From: Nitrososphaerota archaeon
GTDB lineage: Archaea > Thermoproteota > Nitrososphaeria > Nitrososphaerales > Nitrosopumilaceae
Assembly (NCBI GenBank): GCA_028867235.1
Contig: JAGWGS010000046.1
Location: 1 to 8,698, forward strand
Direction of reading: 5' to 3'
Length of the DNA: 8,698 nucleotides
Under the pieces are notes generated by a model. The model did not search any database and was not told the DNA's origin. It saw only the letters and a program-made list of their open reading frames with translations. How positions within the stretch are numbered: position 1 is the stretch's first letter; every line of letters starts with the position of its first letter. Below are positions 1 through 7,157 of this stretch, piece after piece. The translations under genes were made by a program, and so were the position numbers.

Positions 1-578
1 CCATGTTTATGGTATTTCAAACAATACCTGTACTCATACGAAGTCCTGTACCACTAGGCTTTGGAGAAAATCCCTTGATGACAACTAATGTGCAATTACC
101 ATTTGCAATTGTACTTTTGATATTTGGGCCTACCTCTGGTTTTATTATATCAAAGCTTGGCTCAATAAAACCCATAATAGCAGGAAGCATCATCAGCGCA
201 ATAGGATTTACAAATTTGTATCTTAATCACTCTACTGAGTTGCTAGTCTCTGTCAACCTTGCAGTGTTGTCAACAGGTCTATCTCTTACAAATGTAGGAG
301 CCATGAATGTGATAATGCTTTCTACTCCAAAAACTGATGTTGGCGCATCACTTGGAATGAGTACGCTAATAAGAATAGTGGGTGCTTCAGTAGGTCCTGC
401 AATAGCTGCAATGTACATGCAAACCAACAAGGTGTCACTTCCTGGTATTTCAGGTACATTTCCCACCTCATATTCGTATAACCTGATCTTTCTTACTGCC
501 ACTATAATCTCGTGTATCTCTGTAATGCTATCTCTTGTATTGTACAAGCAATTGAAAAAATCAAAAACTCTAGATTAG
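1..578 (+). CDS. MFS multidrug-efflux-type transporter, C-terminal part (5' truncated by window)
   Basis: This is the last 191 complete codons of an integral membrane transporter; the frame is open to the left edge, so the true start lies outside. About five hydrophobic helices are visible, near residues 28-47, 54-73, 79-104, 117-137 and 158-181 counted from the first in-frame Met at 3. The stretch GFIISKLGSIKP resembles the cytoplasmic loop motif of the major facilitator superfamily. The later G-S-L-G...R-I-V-G-A-S-V-G-P-A pattern is typical of the last third of 14-helix DHA2 (EmrB/QacA-like) proton-driven exporters. The tail is basic (KQLKKSK), as expected for a cytoplasmic end. The TAG stop overlaps the stop of the opposing flavoprotein gene by 4 bp. 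Substrate cannot be inferred; drug efflux is a family-level guess. MFS assignment is solid, the DHA2 subfamily less so. Confidence 0.85.
   Translation, partial: MFMVFQTIPVLIRSPVPLGFGENPLMTTNVQLPFAIVLLIFGPTSGFIISKLGSIKPIIAGSIISAIGFTNLYLNHSTELLVSVNLAVLSTGLSLTNVGAMNVIMLSTPKTDVGASLGMSTLIRIVGASVGPAIAAMYMQTNKVSLPGISGTFPTSYSYNLIFLTATIISCISVMLSLVLYKQLKKSKTLD
553..569 (-). terminator. Oligo-T terminator for the RAM/flavoprotein transcript
   Basis: Read on the minus strand, two T tracts (TTTTT then TTTTTT, separated by GA) start about 7 nt after the flavoprotein TAA stop. Archaeal RNA polymerase terminates on such U-rich tracts without needing a hairpin. The tract lies inside the last codons of the convergent transporter gene, where it encodes Lys-rich sequence, so the A/T run may alternatively reflect only that coding need. 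Confidence 0.45.
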
Positions 579-1549
579 TAGTGAAATACTGTATCTCCGA
601 TGGTCTTTTTCCAATCTGCTCGTATGCCTGGCTTGCCCTTGAGTTTTTCTACATAGTTAAATGCTGACAGGCCGGCAGTTGCTCCCCCTGAGCAGGCAGC
701 AACAATCTGCTTGTATGGTATACTTGTTGCATCTCCTGCGGCAAAGATTGCAGGATGAGATGTTTTTCCATCACTTGTTATCTCTATCTCGCTTTTGGTG
801 TTTATCTTTACCAAATGTTTGATAAACTCCAAGTTTATCTTTGAACCCATTTCTATGAATAGTCCATCCACATTCACCGTTTTTTCTTGACCTGCATTAC
901 TCAATATGGTAATTGTTTGCAAGTTATTTCCTCCTGAAAGGGATTTGATTGAGGATTGAGGAACAAGCTCGATATTTTCTTTTTTTTCTATTGCTGATAT
1001 CATCTCCTTGTCTCCTGCCAGTGCACCACCCTTGTAAATTAGGTAAATCTTTGATGCCATTCTTGAAAGTAATATTCCCGATTCTAAAAGATATGCTCCG
1101 ACCCCAATGACTGCTGTTGTTCTTCCCTGGTAAAATGGAGCATCACATTTTGTACAATAATGCACTCCCTTGTTTACAAAACTGGATTCATTTTCAACCC
1201 CTAGGTTATTTGGAACTTTTCCCGGTGAGACAACAACTGCCTTTGCCTTGTATTCTGATCTTGTAGTTTTTACGGTCAATCCTGATTCTGATTCATCAAT
1301 TTTTTCAACAGTATCATATGCCATCTCCCCACCAAACATAAGAAATTGATTCTCAAGGGTTTTTGCAAGCAACGGGCCACTTGACATTATGGTACCAGGA
1401 TAATTTTCAAGTTTTGGAATTAGATTTAACTGTCCACCCAAATCCTTTGAAATTAAAAGACACGATACTTTCTGTCTTGCTACAAATATGCCAGCCGATA
1501 ATCCTGCTGGACCTCCTCCTACTATGATGATCTCGTATTCTTGAGTCAA
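575..1549 (-). CDS. Thioredoxin-reductase-like FAD flavoprotein with atypical pyridine-nucleotide site
   Basis: A 324-residue protein of the low-molecular-weight thioredoxin reductase family, which passes electrons through FAD to a CxxC pair and then to thioredoxin-type partners in the cytoplasm. Visible parts: FAD-binding GGGPAG at 11-16, redox pair CTKC at 132-135 followed by Asp, second nucleotide-binding loop around 148-158, and the C-terminal FAD motif AAGDATSIPYKQ at 270-281. Length is normal for the family. The second Rossmann loop reads GVGAYLLESG rather than GGGxSA, and the HRRxxxR signature for the NADPH phosphate is replaced by YKGGALA (172-178), so NADPH is unlikely to be the donor. 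The start is TTG: it is the only start between an upstream in-frame stop (1556-1558) and the FAD motif. It follows the RAM gene stop by 1 bp, so the two are almost certainly one transcript. Physiological reductant and partner are unknown. Confidence 0.88.
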   Translation of the reverse strand: MTQEYEIIIVGGGPAGLSAGIFVARQKVSCLLISKDLGGQLNLIPKLENYPGTIMSSGPLLAKTLENQFLMFGGEMAYDTVEKIDESESGLTVKTTRSEYKAKAVVVSPGKVPNNLGVENESSFVNKGVHYCTKCDAPFYQGRTTAVIGVGAYLLESGILLSRMASKIYLIYKGGALAGDKEMISAIEKKENIELVPQSSIKSLSGGNNLQTITILSNAGQEKTVNVDGLFIEMGSKINLEFIKHLVKINTKSEIEITSDGKTSHPAIFAAGDATSIPYKQIVAACSGGATAGLSAFNYVEKLKGKPGIRADWKKTIGDTVFHY

Positions 1550-1550
1550 T

Positions 1551-1781
1551 TTAGTTTACTGCAATAAGAGATGTGATGTTGTTTATACCATTGATCTTGT
1601 GTAAATCCACGTCTATTGCAGTCTTGATATCTTGCATATTGTTTGATTCCAAAATTACCAAAACATCATACACACCATAAGTCGTTTTTACCGCTTTTGC
1701 TATTGGGATTTTTTTAGCTGCATCAATTATGTTTTGCTGATGTTTATAATCGACATTTAAAAGAACAAACGCTTCGTTCAC
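1551..1781 (-). CDS. Stand-alone RAM (Lrp/AsnC ligand-binding) domain protein
   Basis: A 76-residue protein consisting only of the alpha-beta RAM sandwich found at the C-terminus of Lrp/AsnC regulators. The N-terminal strand AFVLLNV, the KKIP segment (23-26), the YGVYDVLVILES core (35-46) and the GI turn (65-66) are typical. There is no helix-turn-helix, so it cannot bind DNA alone in the usual Lrp way. Such domains form dimers and octamers and bind amino acids or other small ligands between subunits; here it may sense a metabolite or modulate another protein. The GTG start is the first possible start after an in-frame TGA and fits the family N-terminus. It is first in a two-gene unit with the flavoprotein 1 bp downstream, behind its own TATA-like box. 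It matches the second RAM protein at 7624-7857 at 31 of 76 positions. The ligand is unknown. Confidence 0.9.
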   Translation of the reverse strand: MNEAFVLLNVDYKHQQNIIDAAKKIPIAKAVKTTYGVYDVLVILESNNMQDIKTAIDVDLHKINGINNITSLIAVN

Positions 1782-1800
1782 AGACCTGTATGTATGTCAT

Positions 1801-1810
1801 ATCTTAAAAG
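1801..1810 (-). promoter_or_regulatory. TATA-like box for the RAM/flavoprotein unit
   Basis: The minus strand reads CTTTTAAGAT, centred about 25 nt upstream of the GTG start at 1781. This is the spacing expected from an archaeal TATA box to the transcription start when the transcript begins at or beside the start codon. No Shine-Dalgarno-like sequence lies just ahead of the GTG, which agrees with a leaderless mRNA. The call rests on sequence and spacing only. Confidence 0.5.
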
Positions 1811-1827
1811 GATGTCTAATGGTGACA

Positions 1828-2625
1828 TCACACTGTCATGTTTTTAGCACTAGTTTTATTTTTCAGATTTTCCATCTCTTTTCTACTTTCCTCATATTCT
1901 TCTTTTGTTCTTGCTAATGCGACTTTGACTATCTCTAATTCTTTTTTTGTTGCCTCGTATTTTGCATTGATGGATGCTGCCACTGCTCCTGCTGCCTCTA
2001 CAATCTTCTTTGTATCTTCACTTCTTCCAACACTTGCAAGTTGAGTCTCAATAAACTCAAGTTCTTTTTTTGATAGAAATATCTCTTTTTTCTTCATCTC
2101 TTTCTGAGTCTCCAATGCTTCTATCTCTCGCTCTTGGTTTTCGCGTGATTTGGTTATTTTTTCAAGTTCCTCTTTGGAAGAATTTATTGTTGATCTTATT
2201 GACTCTAATTCTATTACCTCTGTCTCCTTTGCATAACTTATCTTTGAGAGCTCTTCTTTTACCTCATCTATCTGTCGTTTTACTTGCTCAATTTCTGACT
2301 GGGAATACTGGGATTTTACAAGTTCAAGCTCCTCCTTTGCAGACTTTATCTGCTTTTGGACCAAGTCTCGCTCTGTTTTCATTGCCTGTATATCTGACCT
2401 TGCAGACTCTGCTTCTTCTCGTAATGCTTTTGCCTCTGCAGTGACTGCATCAAGTTCAGTCTTTGTTTTTTCTAATTCATGAGAATACGATTCTAACATT
2501 ACAGCTGCATCCTGAATCTCTTTTCTCAGGTCTGAAATTTCATGCGACTCTTTTTCTATTTGTACTGGTGTACTCTCTTCTACTTTCTCCTCGATGTCTT
2601 TTTTTGAGCGCCCAAAGAGTCCCAT
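1828..2625 (-). CDS. Long coiled-coil protein of unknown function
   Basis: A 265-residue, highly charged protein rich in Glu, Lys, Ser and Ala. After a short head, MGLFGRSKKD, and a linker to about residue 25, heptad-like helix runs almost without break to about 197 and again from about 205 to 257. A Gly/Ala-containing interruption (ASVGRSED, then AAGAVAAS) around 197-219 may be a hinge or a small packing element. There is no transmembrane helix, no signal peptide, and no Walker motif, so despite SMC-like helix composition it is not an SMC ATPase. The basic-hydrophobic N-terminal patch (GLFGRSKK) might touch membrane or a partner, which is speculation. It is the last gene of the Elp3-LysRS-membrane-protein series, 49 bp after the small membrane protein, so it is either co-transcribed or has a weak promoter of its own. 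I do not recognise a specific family. Confidence 0.8.
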   Translation of the reverse strand: MGLFGRSKKDIEEKVEESTPVQIEKESHEISDLRKEIQDAAVMLESYSHELEKTKTELDAVTAEAKALREEAESARSDIQAMKTERDLVQKQIKSAKEELELVKSQYSQSEIEQVKRQIDEVKEELSKISYAKETEVIELESIRSTINSSKEELEKITKSRENQEREIEALETQKEMKKKEIFLSKKELEFIETQLASVGRSEDTKKIVEAAGAVAASINAKYEATKKELEIVKVALARTKEEYEESRKEMENLKNKTSAKNMTV

Positions 2626-2674
2626 GAGAAAACTCGGACATATGGTAAGAAAAGTATTCCTTTTTGTCTAAAAT

Positions 2675-2863
2675 TTACGTTCGTCTCTTCAAAAAAGCAA
2701 GGTAAAAACCAATTCCACCTAGCACAAATCCTGTCACCATGATGGCCATGCCGCCTACAAGATCCTTTGTATAATATCTAGGTGCAAAAAAGAATATCAA
2801 AATTCCAATTGCAATGAGTATGACTCCGCTACCCTTTGGTCTGTTGTGTTCACTGTGTGCCAT
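2675..2863 (-). CDS. Small two-helix membrane protein, unknown function
   Basis: A 62-residue protein with a polar, His/Asn/Lys-containing N-terminus (residues 1-11), a first hydrophobic helix at about 12-27, a short charged loop RYYTKDL, a second Gly-rich helix at about 37-57, and a basic tail KRRT. By the positive-inside rule both ends probably face the cytoplasm. The Gly-rich helices (GGMAIMVTGFVLGGIG) suggest tight helix packing or oligomerisation. The ATG lies 3 bp after the LysRS stop, so it must be on the same transcript and supports the ORF being real. No known family is recognised. It could work with the downstream coiled-coil protein, but only adjacency supports that. Confidence 0.72.
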   Translation of the reverse strand: MAHSEHNRPKGSGVILIAIGILIFFFAPRYYTKDLVGGMAIMVTGFVLGGIGFYLAFLKRRT

Positions 2864-2866
2864 TTT

Positions 2867-4456
2867 TTAGAGATATCCTGTAATGGAATCTGCCACTTTT
2901 TTTCGCCCAATGTCAAGTATCAACGGTCCAATCTTAGGACCTCTATCTGATGCAAGTATTATCTGATATAACATCTTAAACAAGTCCTTTGGTTGCATTC
3001 CGCTTTCCTTTGCAATCTGGTATATAGTATTCTGCAAATCTGCAGGTTCCTCTTCTGAACCAAGTATCTTTACAAGTTGACCTAGTACTTGTCTTGAGAT
3101 GTTATCTAACTGGACTTCTACTTTTGTAGGATTGTCATAATCGTCGGCATAATTTCCTGCAAGCATTATCAAATTTTCAACCTCTGGGCTTGGTTCTTTT
3201 ATTGTACTATATTCTACAAGTTTCTTGGTTACAAGTGCAATTCTGTTTTCTCTAAATATCTTGCAGAGTTGAATCAAAAGTCTATAGTTAACATATTGGG
3301 TTGGCGACTTTGGAGGATTTAACAGATTTACGTATTCGTACAATCCTTTTGATCTTGTTGCCTTGGCAACATTTTCCACCTTGGTCTTTCCAAAGTATAT
3401 GTTTTCAAGCTCATTGTATTCTTCCATGAGGCCTGGAATGTCATCAATTCCAACCTCTCTGGCTCCTGTAATTCTCTTGTACAATAACAACAGAATTGTC
3501 TTTGGAGTTCCATATCTGAGCCATGCCTGTGATGTCAGGACGTTTCCAAGTGATTTTGATATTTTTTTTCCACCCTTGTCAAGGAACATTTCATATTTTA
3601 CATGGGTTGGTGCCGGGAAATTCAAAATATCTTCTGCCACCCAATCGTTCACCTTTACTGAATCCATAATGTCCTTGCCATATGCTTCGAATCTAATATC
3701 AAATGCGTGCCATCTTGCAGCAAATTCTACCTTCCACGGAAGTTTGCCCAAATCCTTTGTAATGTCTGCAATTCCATCATGTCCACAACCCTTGAGTTGC
3801 TTTGAGCCTATGGTGGCATCAACACATCTGTACTTGATCTTTTTTTCTTCTGCAATGTATTGATATGATGTGGCTGTGTACAGTCTGCCGCAATTTGCAC
3901 ACACTGGAAAATATGGGAGGGTCTCTTGGTATTTTTCTTGTCCTACCATCTCTGCTATTTTTTTACCGATTTTTTGGCTGTTTGTCAGTATTATGTGAAT
4001 CTGGTCTTTTAGCAATCCGTTTCGATAAGTATCCACGCCTCGCTGGAATTTGTATTTGATACCAAGCTTGTCCAGTCCATCTAAGAGTATGCTACTCATA
4101 TGCAAGCCGTATGAGTCATGACAACCAAATGGATCTGGAATAAATGATACTGGTTTACCAAGATGTTCTTTTAGGGACTCTGGTAACCCCTCTGGAATCT
4201 TGCGAAGACCATCCAGGTCGTCAGAGTATGCAATCAATTCCGATTTGTATCCGAAATTTTCAAGAGCTAGTTTTACACCGTATGCCCTTACTGCATCTCC
4301 TAGGCTTCCAATGTGTGGTATGCCTGATGCCCCAAGACCACTTTCAACTCTAAGCAAGTCCATCTTTCTTCCAAGGGTTTTTTCTCTCTGAACAAGCTCA
4401 TCTGCAAGTTTGTCTATCCATGTTCCTCTGCCGATTGTTATTTGTTCTTCTTCCAT
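2867..4456 (-). CDS. lysS: Class I lysyl-tRNA synthetase
   Basis: A 529-residue cytoplasmic enzyme that activates lysine with ATP and charges tRNA-Lys. It belongs to the class I form found in most archaea and a few bacteria, not the class II form of most bacteria and eukaryotes. The HIGH-type motif is PHIGS (47-51) after GASGI, and the KMSKS-type loop is KISKS (298-302). Cysteines at 186, 189, 211 and 224 (CANC ... C ... GCGHDG) form a probable zinc site as in other class I LysRS. A helical anticodon-binding C-terminal part follows, to about residue 529. Length is normal for the family and no key motif is missing. The ATG overlaps the Elp3 stop by one base (TAATG), implying translational coupling, and the small membrane protein begins 3 bp after its stop. 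The frame is intact across the whole length. Confidence 0.96.
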   Translation of the reverse strand: MEEEQITIGRGTWIDKLADELVQREKTLGRKMDLLRVESGLGASGIPHIGSLGDAVRAYGVKLALENFGYKSELIAYSDDLDGLRKIPEGLPESLKEHLGKPVSFIPDPFGCHDSYGLHMSSILLDGLDKLGIKYKFQRGVDTYRNGLLKDQIHIILTNSQKIGKKIAEMVGQEKYQETLPYFPVCANCGRLYTATSYQYIAEEKKIKYRCVDATIGSKQLKGCGHDGIADITKDLGKLPWKVEFAARWHAFDIRFEAYGKDIMDSVKVNDWVAEDILNFPAPTHVKYEMFLDKGGKKISKSLGNVLTSQAWLRYGTPKTILLLLYKRITGAREVGIDDIPGLMEEYNELENIYFGKTKVENVAKATRSKGLYEYVNLLNPPKSPTQYVNYRLLIQLCKIFRENRIALVTKKLVEYSTIKEPSPEVENLIMLAGNYADDYDNPTKVEVQLDNISRQVLGQLVKILGSEEEPADLQNTIYQIAKESGMQPKDLFKMLYQIILASDRGPKIGPLILDIGRKKVADSITGYL

Positions 4457-6039
4457 TATCTCAAATCCTTTGACATGTATGGACCAAGAGGGGTATAACC
4501 AAGTTTTCTATAGTATTCTCGTGTGCCTACTGCGCTAATTACAAGTAATTTCTTGGCATCAAATTCTTCTGATGAAACTCTTTCAGCTTCATTCATCAGG
4601 TTTTTTCCTAATCCTAGGTGTTGAATACTGTCTGGTTCTCTCTCCCCGAGCTTTAATGATTTTCCGTATATGTGAAGTTCCCGAACAATACACGTGTTGT
4701 TGGCAATCTCAGTTCTGTGAATGTTACCGCCAGGTTTTCTGAGTCTTAAAAATCCAAATATCTTGTCATTTGAATCATCATATGACAAAAAGACCTCATC
4801 CCCTCCTGATGATTCGTAATCTTCTCTGTGCATCTTGATGTCCTCCATGTTCATCATATTGTCTGAGAGTCCTGCCTCTCTGCATCTTATGCACTTGCAT
4901 GATGCATTCTGTTTCCTCAGATTTTGCTGAACTATTTGCCTTAGGTTGCCAAGCTTTGGTCCTGCAATTATTTGATCTGATGATATTTCTCTTTGGACTC
5001 TCATTATCCTTGCCCATCTTGGAATTATTTTTTTTATTTCTGTCAAAACTTGTACCATGTCATCATCAGAATATGGCATGTATCTCCCATCCTTGTACAT
5101 GGAATAAAGTGGCGTATCCTCAAGTACAAGGGTTGGGTATATCTTTAGCATGTCTGGCCGTAGCTGAGGATCTGAAAATAATTTTCTAAAATCAGCAATA
5201 TCTTCTTCCGGAGTCATTGAGGGAAGACCAGGCATCATATGAGCAACAATTTTGTATCCTGCATTTTTCGAGATTTCAAACGATTCTACTACCTCATTAT
5301 ACGAATGTCCCCTGTTTACTATCTCATACACTCTGTCATGAAGGCTTTGTACTCCTATCTCAACTCTGGTCACACCGTATTCTAGCATCCAATCTACGTG
5401 TTCTTTTTTACAATAATCCGGCTTGGTTTCTATAGTAAATCCAACATTTCTAAAGTTTGCATTTTCGTTATTTTTTTTGGCTGATTCTAAATCTGGAGAA
5501 TCAAATCCATTTAACGCATCAAAACATGATTTTATAAAATTAATCTGATAATCCCGTGGCATAAAAAGAAATGTACCACCAACTATGACAAGCTCCAATT
5601 TGGTGCTGTCATGACCATATGCAATCAAGTGTTCAAGTTTGTCTAGGATCTGTTTTTTTGGATCATAATTATTTGAGATTGCATTCTGTGTGGATGGTTC
5701 CCTTCCCGTGTAACTATTTGGGGAATTGTATTCAATTCCTCCAGGGCAATAAGTGCATCTACCATGTGGACACGCATATGGTTTTGGCATCAATGCAATC
5801 ACTGCCACACCTGAAGCCGTCTTGACTGGTTTTCTTACAAGTGCCTTTTGTAATTTCATGTATTCTGATCCTGTCACAGATGCAAGTATCTCATAATTTC
5901 TAGGAATTCGCTCTAGCGAATATTTTGTACATATTTTCTTGACTTGCTTTTTTACATCATTACTTGTAGGACTTGATATGGCAAGGAGATTCTTGCATAT
6001 TTCTTTACATGCGTCCTCAAACGTAGTCTCTATCTGCAC
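4456..6039 (-). CDS. elp3: Elp3-type tRNA U34 carboxymethyltransferase (radical SAM plus acetyltransferase domains)
   Basis: A 527-residue archaeal Elp3. The family uses a radical SAM cluster and acetyl-CoA to make the carboxymethyl group at wobble uridine 34 of tRNAs such as those for Lys, Glu and Gln; archaea have Elp3 without the other Elongator subunits. Visible parts: an N-terminal tRNA-binding region (1-80), radical SAM cysteines C90, C95 and C98 in ACPHGRCTYCPGG, the strand motif VGGT (153-156), the ETKPDYC segment (204-210), a Cys cluster C381/C383/C386 likely binding zinc, and a GNAT-type acetyltransferase domain from about 410. That domain has the acetyl-CoA loop QHLGLGKN (473-480) and the YYRKLGY signature (509-515). 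All expected motifs are intact. The GTG start is the only start after an upstream in-frame TAA and lies about 26 nt from a TATA-like box. It is first in the series leading into LysRS. Confidence 0.95.
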   Translation of the reverse strand: MQIETTFEDACKEICKNLLAISSPTSNDVKKQVKKICTKYSLERIPRNYEILASVTGSEYMKLQKALVRKPVKTASGVAVIALMPKPYACPHGRCTYCPGGIEYNSPNSYTGREPSTQNAISNNYDPKKQILDKLEHLIAYGHDSTKLELVIVGGTFLFMPRDYQINFIKSCFDALNGFDSPDLESAKKNNENANFRNVGFTIETKPDYCKKEHVDWMLEYGVTRVEIGVQSLHDRVYEIVNRGHSYNEVVESFEISKNAGYKIVAHMMPGLPSMTPEEDIADFRKLFSDPQLRPDMLKIYPTLVLEDTPLYSMYKDGRYMPYSDDDMVQVLTEIKKIIPRWARIMRVQREISSDQIIAGPKLGNLRQIVQQNLRKQNASCKCIRCREAGLSDNMMNMEDIKMHREDYESSGGDEVFLSYDDSNDKIFGFLRLRKPGGNIHRTEIANNTCIVRELHIYGKSLKLGEREPDSIQHLGLGKNLMNEAERVSSEEFDAKKLLVISAVGTREYYRKLGYTPLGPYMSKDLR

Positions 6040-6060
6040 ATTGTGTTTGGATTGATTTGG

Positions 6061-6070
6061 GTATTAAATC
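6061..6070 (-). promoter_or_regulatory. TATA-like box for elp3-lysS operon
   Basis: The minus strand reads GATTTAATAC, centred about 26 nt before the GTG start of elp3, again the geometry of a leaderless archaeal promoter. It sits in the 55-bp gap between purM and elp3. That gives elp3 a start of its own, although read-through from purM is possible because no strong T tract separates the two. Confidence 0.55.
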
Positions 6071-6094
6071 CTAATCTGAAGATGACATCTCATA

Positions 6095-7117
6095 TCATGC
6101 TATCTTTATTTTGTTGATGTGGACTCCTTTCTTTTCTGTGATTTTGCCTATCTCTCTTGTCACAAACCCATATTTTTTGAAGATTTTGTCAATCTTGTAC
6201 GACTCTTCTTTTGGTGAAATGACACATAATCCAATTCCCATGTTGAATGTCTTGTACATTTCATCTTTTTCTACTCCTTGATCCTCGATTGCCTGGAATA
6301 TGGCTGGTGTAGGTGGCATGTTGTCTAAAACAAATCCTATATTTTTGAGTCGCAGTAATTTGGTAAAAGAACCTCCTGTAATATGTGCAAGGCCATGAAT
6401 CCTGCACTCTTTGATTGATTCTAAAACCGGCTTGACATAGATCTTGGTAGGTTCTAACAAGGCATTTCCTAAAACTCCTATGCCCTTGATTTTATCATGT
6501 ATGGAATATTTTTTTAATAGCGCTTTGCGTGCAAGTGAGTACCCATTTGAGTGCAATCCGCTACTGTTAATTCCTATAATTTGGTCTCCAGGTTTTATCT
6601 TGTCGCCAAGGATTATCTCTTTTTTGTCAAGAATACCAACGACCATGCCTGCAAGATCAAATGAAAAATTTTTTCCTGATATGAGATCTGGGAGGATTGC
6701 AGTCTCTCCTCCTACTATTGGTACCTGTGCATCTAATGCACCTTTTACCAAGCCTCTAACTATTTTATTGAATATGTTCTGATCATTTCTGTTTGCTGCA
6801 ATGTAATCTACGAAAGATATCGGTGTTGCACCTGTACATATTATGTCATTTACATTCATTGCTACACAGTCAATTCCTACGGTGTCATATTTTTTCATCA
6901 TCTGTGCGATTATTACTTTTGTTCCAACACCGTCTGTATGTGTAGCAAGCAGTGTTCCTCCTGGTATCTGGACAATTCCTGCATAATGGCCAAATCCAGA
7001 CATTGTCTTTGCTTTCTTCTGTAACCTATGGGTTGATGCTATGATATTCCCAATGCTTGCCTGGCTCCTCTTTATTTTCTTAATATCCACTCCTGCATCC
7101 TTGTAGGTTATTGCCAA
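6095..7117 (-). CDS. purM: Phosphoribosylformylglycinamidine cyclo-ligase (AIR synthetase)
   Basis: A 340-residue enzyme of de novo purine synthesis that closes the imidazole ring, converting FGAM plus ATP to AIR in the cytoplasm. Family motifs are all present: TYKDAGVDI near the N-terminus (4-12), TDGVGTK (61-67), DCVAMNVNDI (83-92), GGETAILPDL (136-145), GLHSNGYSL (187-195), HITGGS (245-250) and FNMGIGL (291-297). The length matches stand-alone PurM; there is no fusion to PurD or PurN. The start is TTG: between it and the in-frame TAA at 7136-7138 there is no other start, and the conserved N-terminus begins four residues in. A TATA-like box lies about 25 nt upstream. No other purine gene is in the window, so the pathway is presumably scattered in this genome. 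Identification is very secure. Confidence 0.96.
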   Translation of the reverse strand: MAITYKDAGVDIKKIKRSQASIGNIIASTHRLQKKAKTMSGFGHYAGIVQIPGGTLLATHTDGVGTKVIIAQMMKKYDTVGIDCVAMNVNDIICTGATPISFVDYIAANRNDQNIFNKIVRGLVKGALDAQVPIVGGETAILPDLISGKNFSFDLAGMVVGILDKKEIILGDKIKPGDQIIGINSSGLHSNGYSLARKALLKKYSIHDKIKGIGVLGNALLEPTKIYVKPVLESIKECRIHGLAHITGGSFTKLLRLKNIGFVLDNMPPTPAIFQAIEDQGVEKDEMYKTFNMGIGLCVISPKEESYKIDKIFKKYGFVTREIGKITEKKGVHINKIKIA

Positions 7118-7135
7118 TGGTTTTGCTCTATTTGA

Positions 7136-7146
7136 TTATAATAAAA
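7136..7146 (-). promoter_or_regulatory. TATA-like box for purM
   Basis: The minus strand reads TTTTATTATAA, with its centre about 25 nt upstream of the TTG start. It lies in the 40-bp gap after the winged-helix gene, so purM probably has its own leaderless promoter as well as possible read-through from the regulator gene. Confidence 0.5.
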
Positions 7147-7157
7147 GAATTATGTCA

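Noticed and set aside
227..547. Minus-strand 106-codon frame opposite the transporter gene
   Set aside because: It is contained in a clear MFS coding region and shows no motif or promoter.
1823..1838. TGACA-N6-TGTCA inverted repeat at the end of the coiled-coil gene
   Set aside because: Only a 5-bp stem, partly coding, and no T tract follows it on the minus strand, so it is not a convincing terminator or operator.
1838..2444. Plus-strand open frames opposite the coiled-coil gene
   Set aside because: They are Leu/Ser/Phe-rich antisense translations of Glu/Lys-rich heptads; the minus-strand reading is a coherent coiled coil with good gene spacing.
3328..4391. Open frames in other frames across lysS
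   Set aside because: The complete class I LysRS with all motifs occupies this region, and the other frames show no domain.
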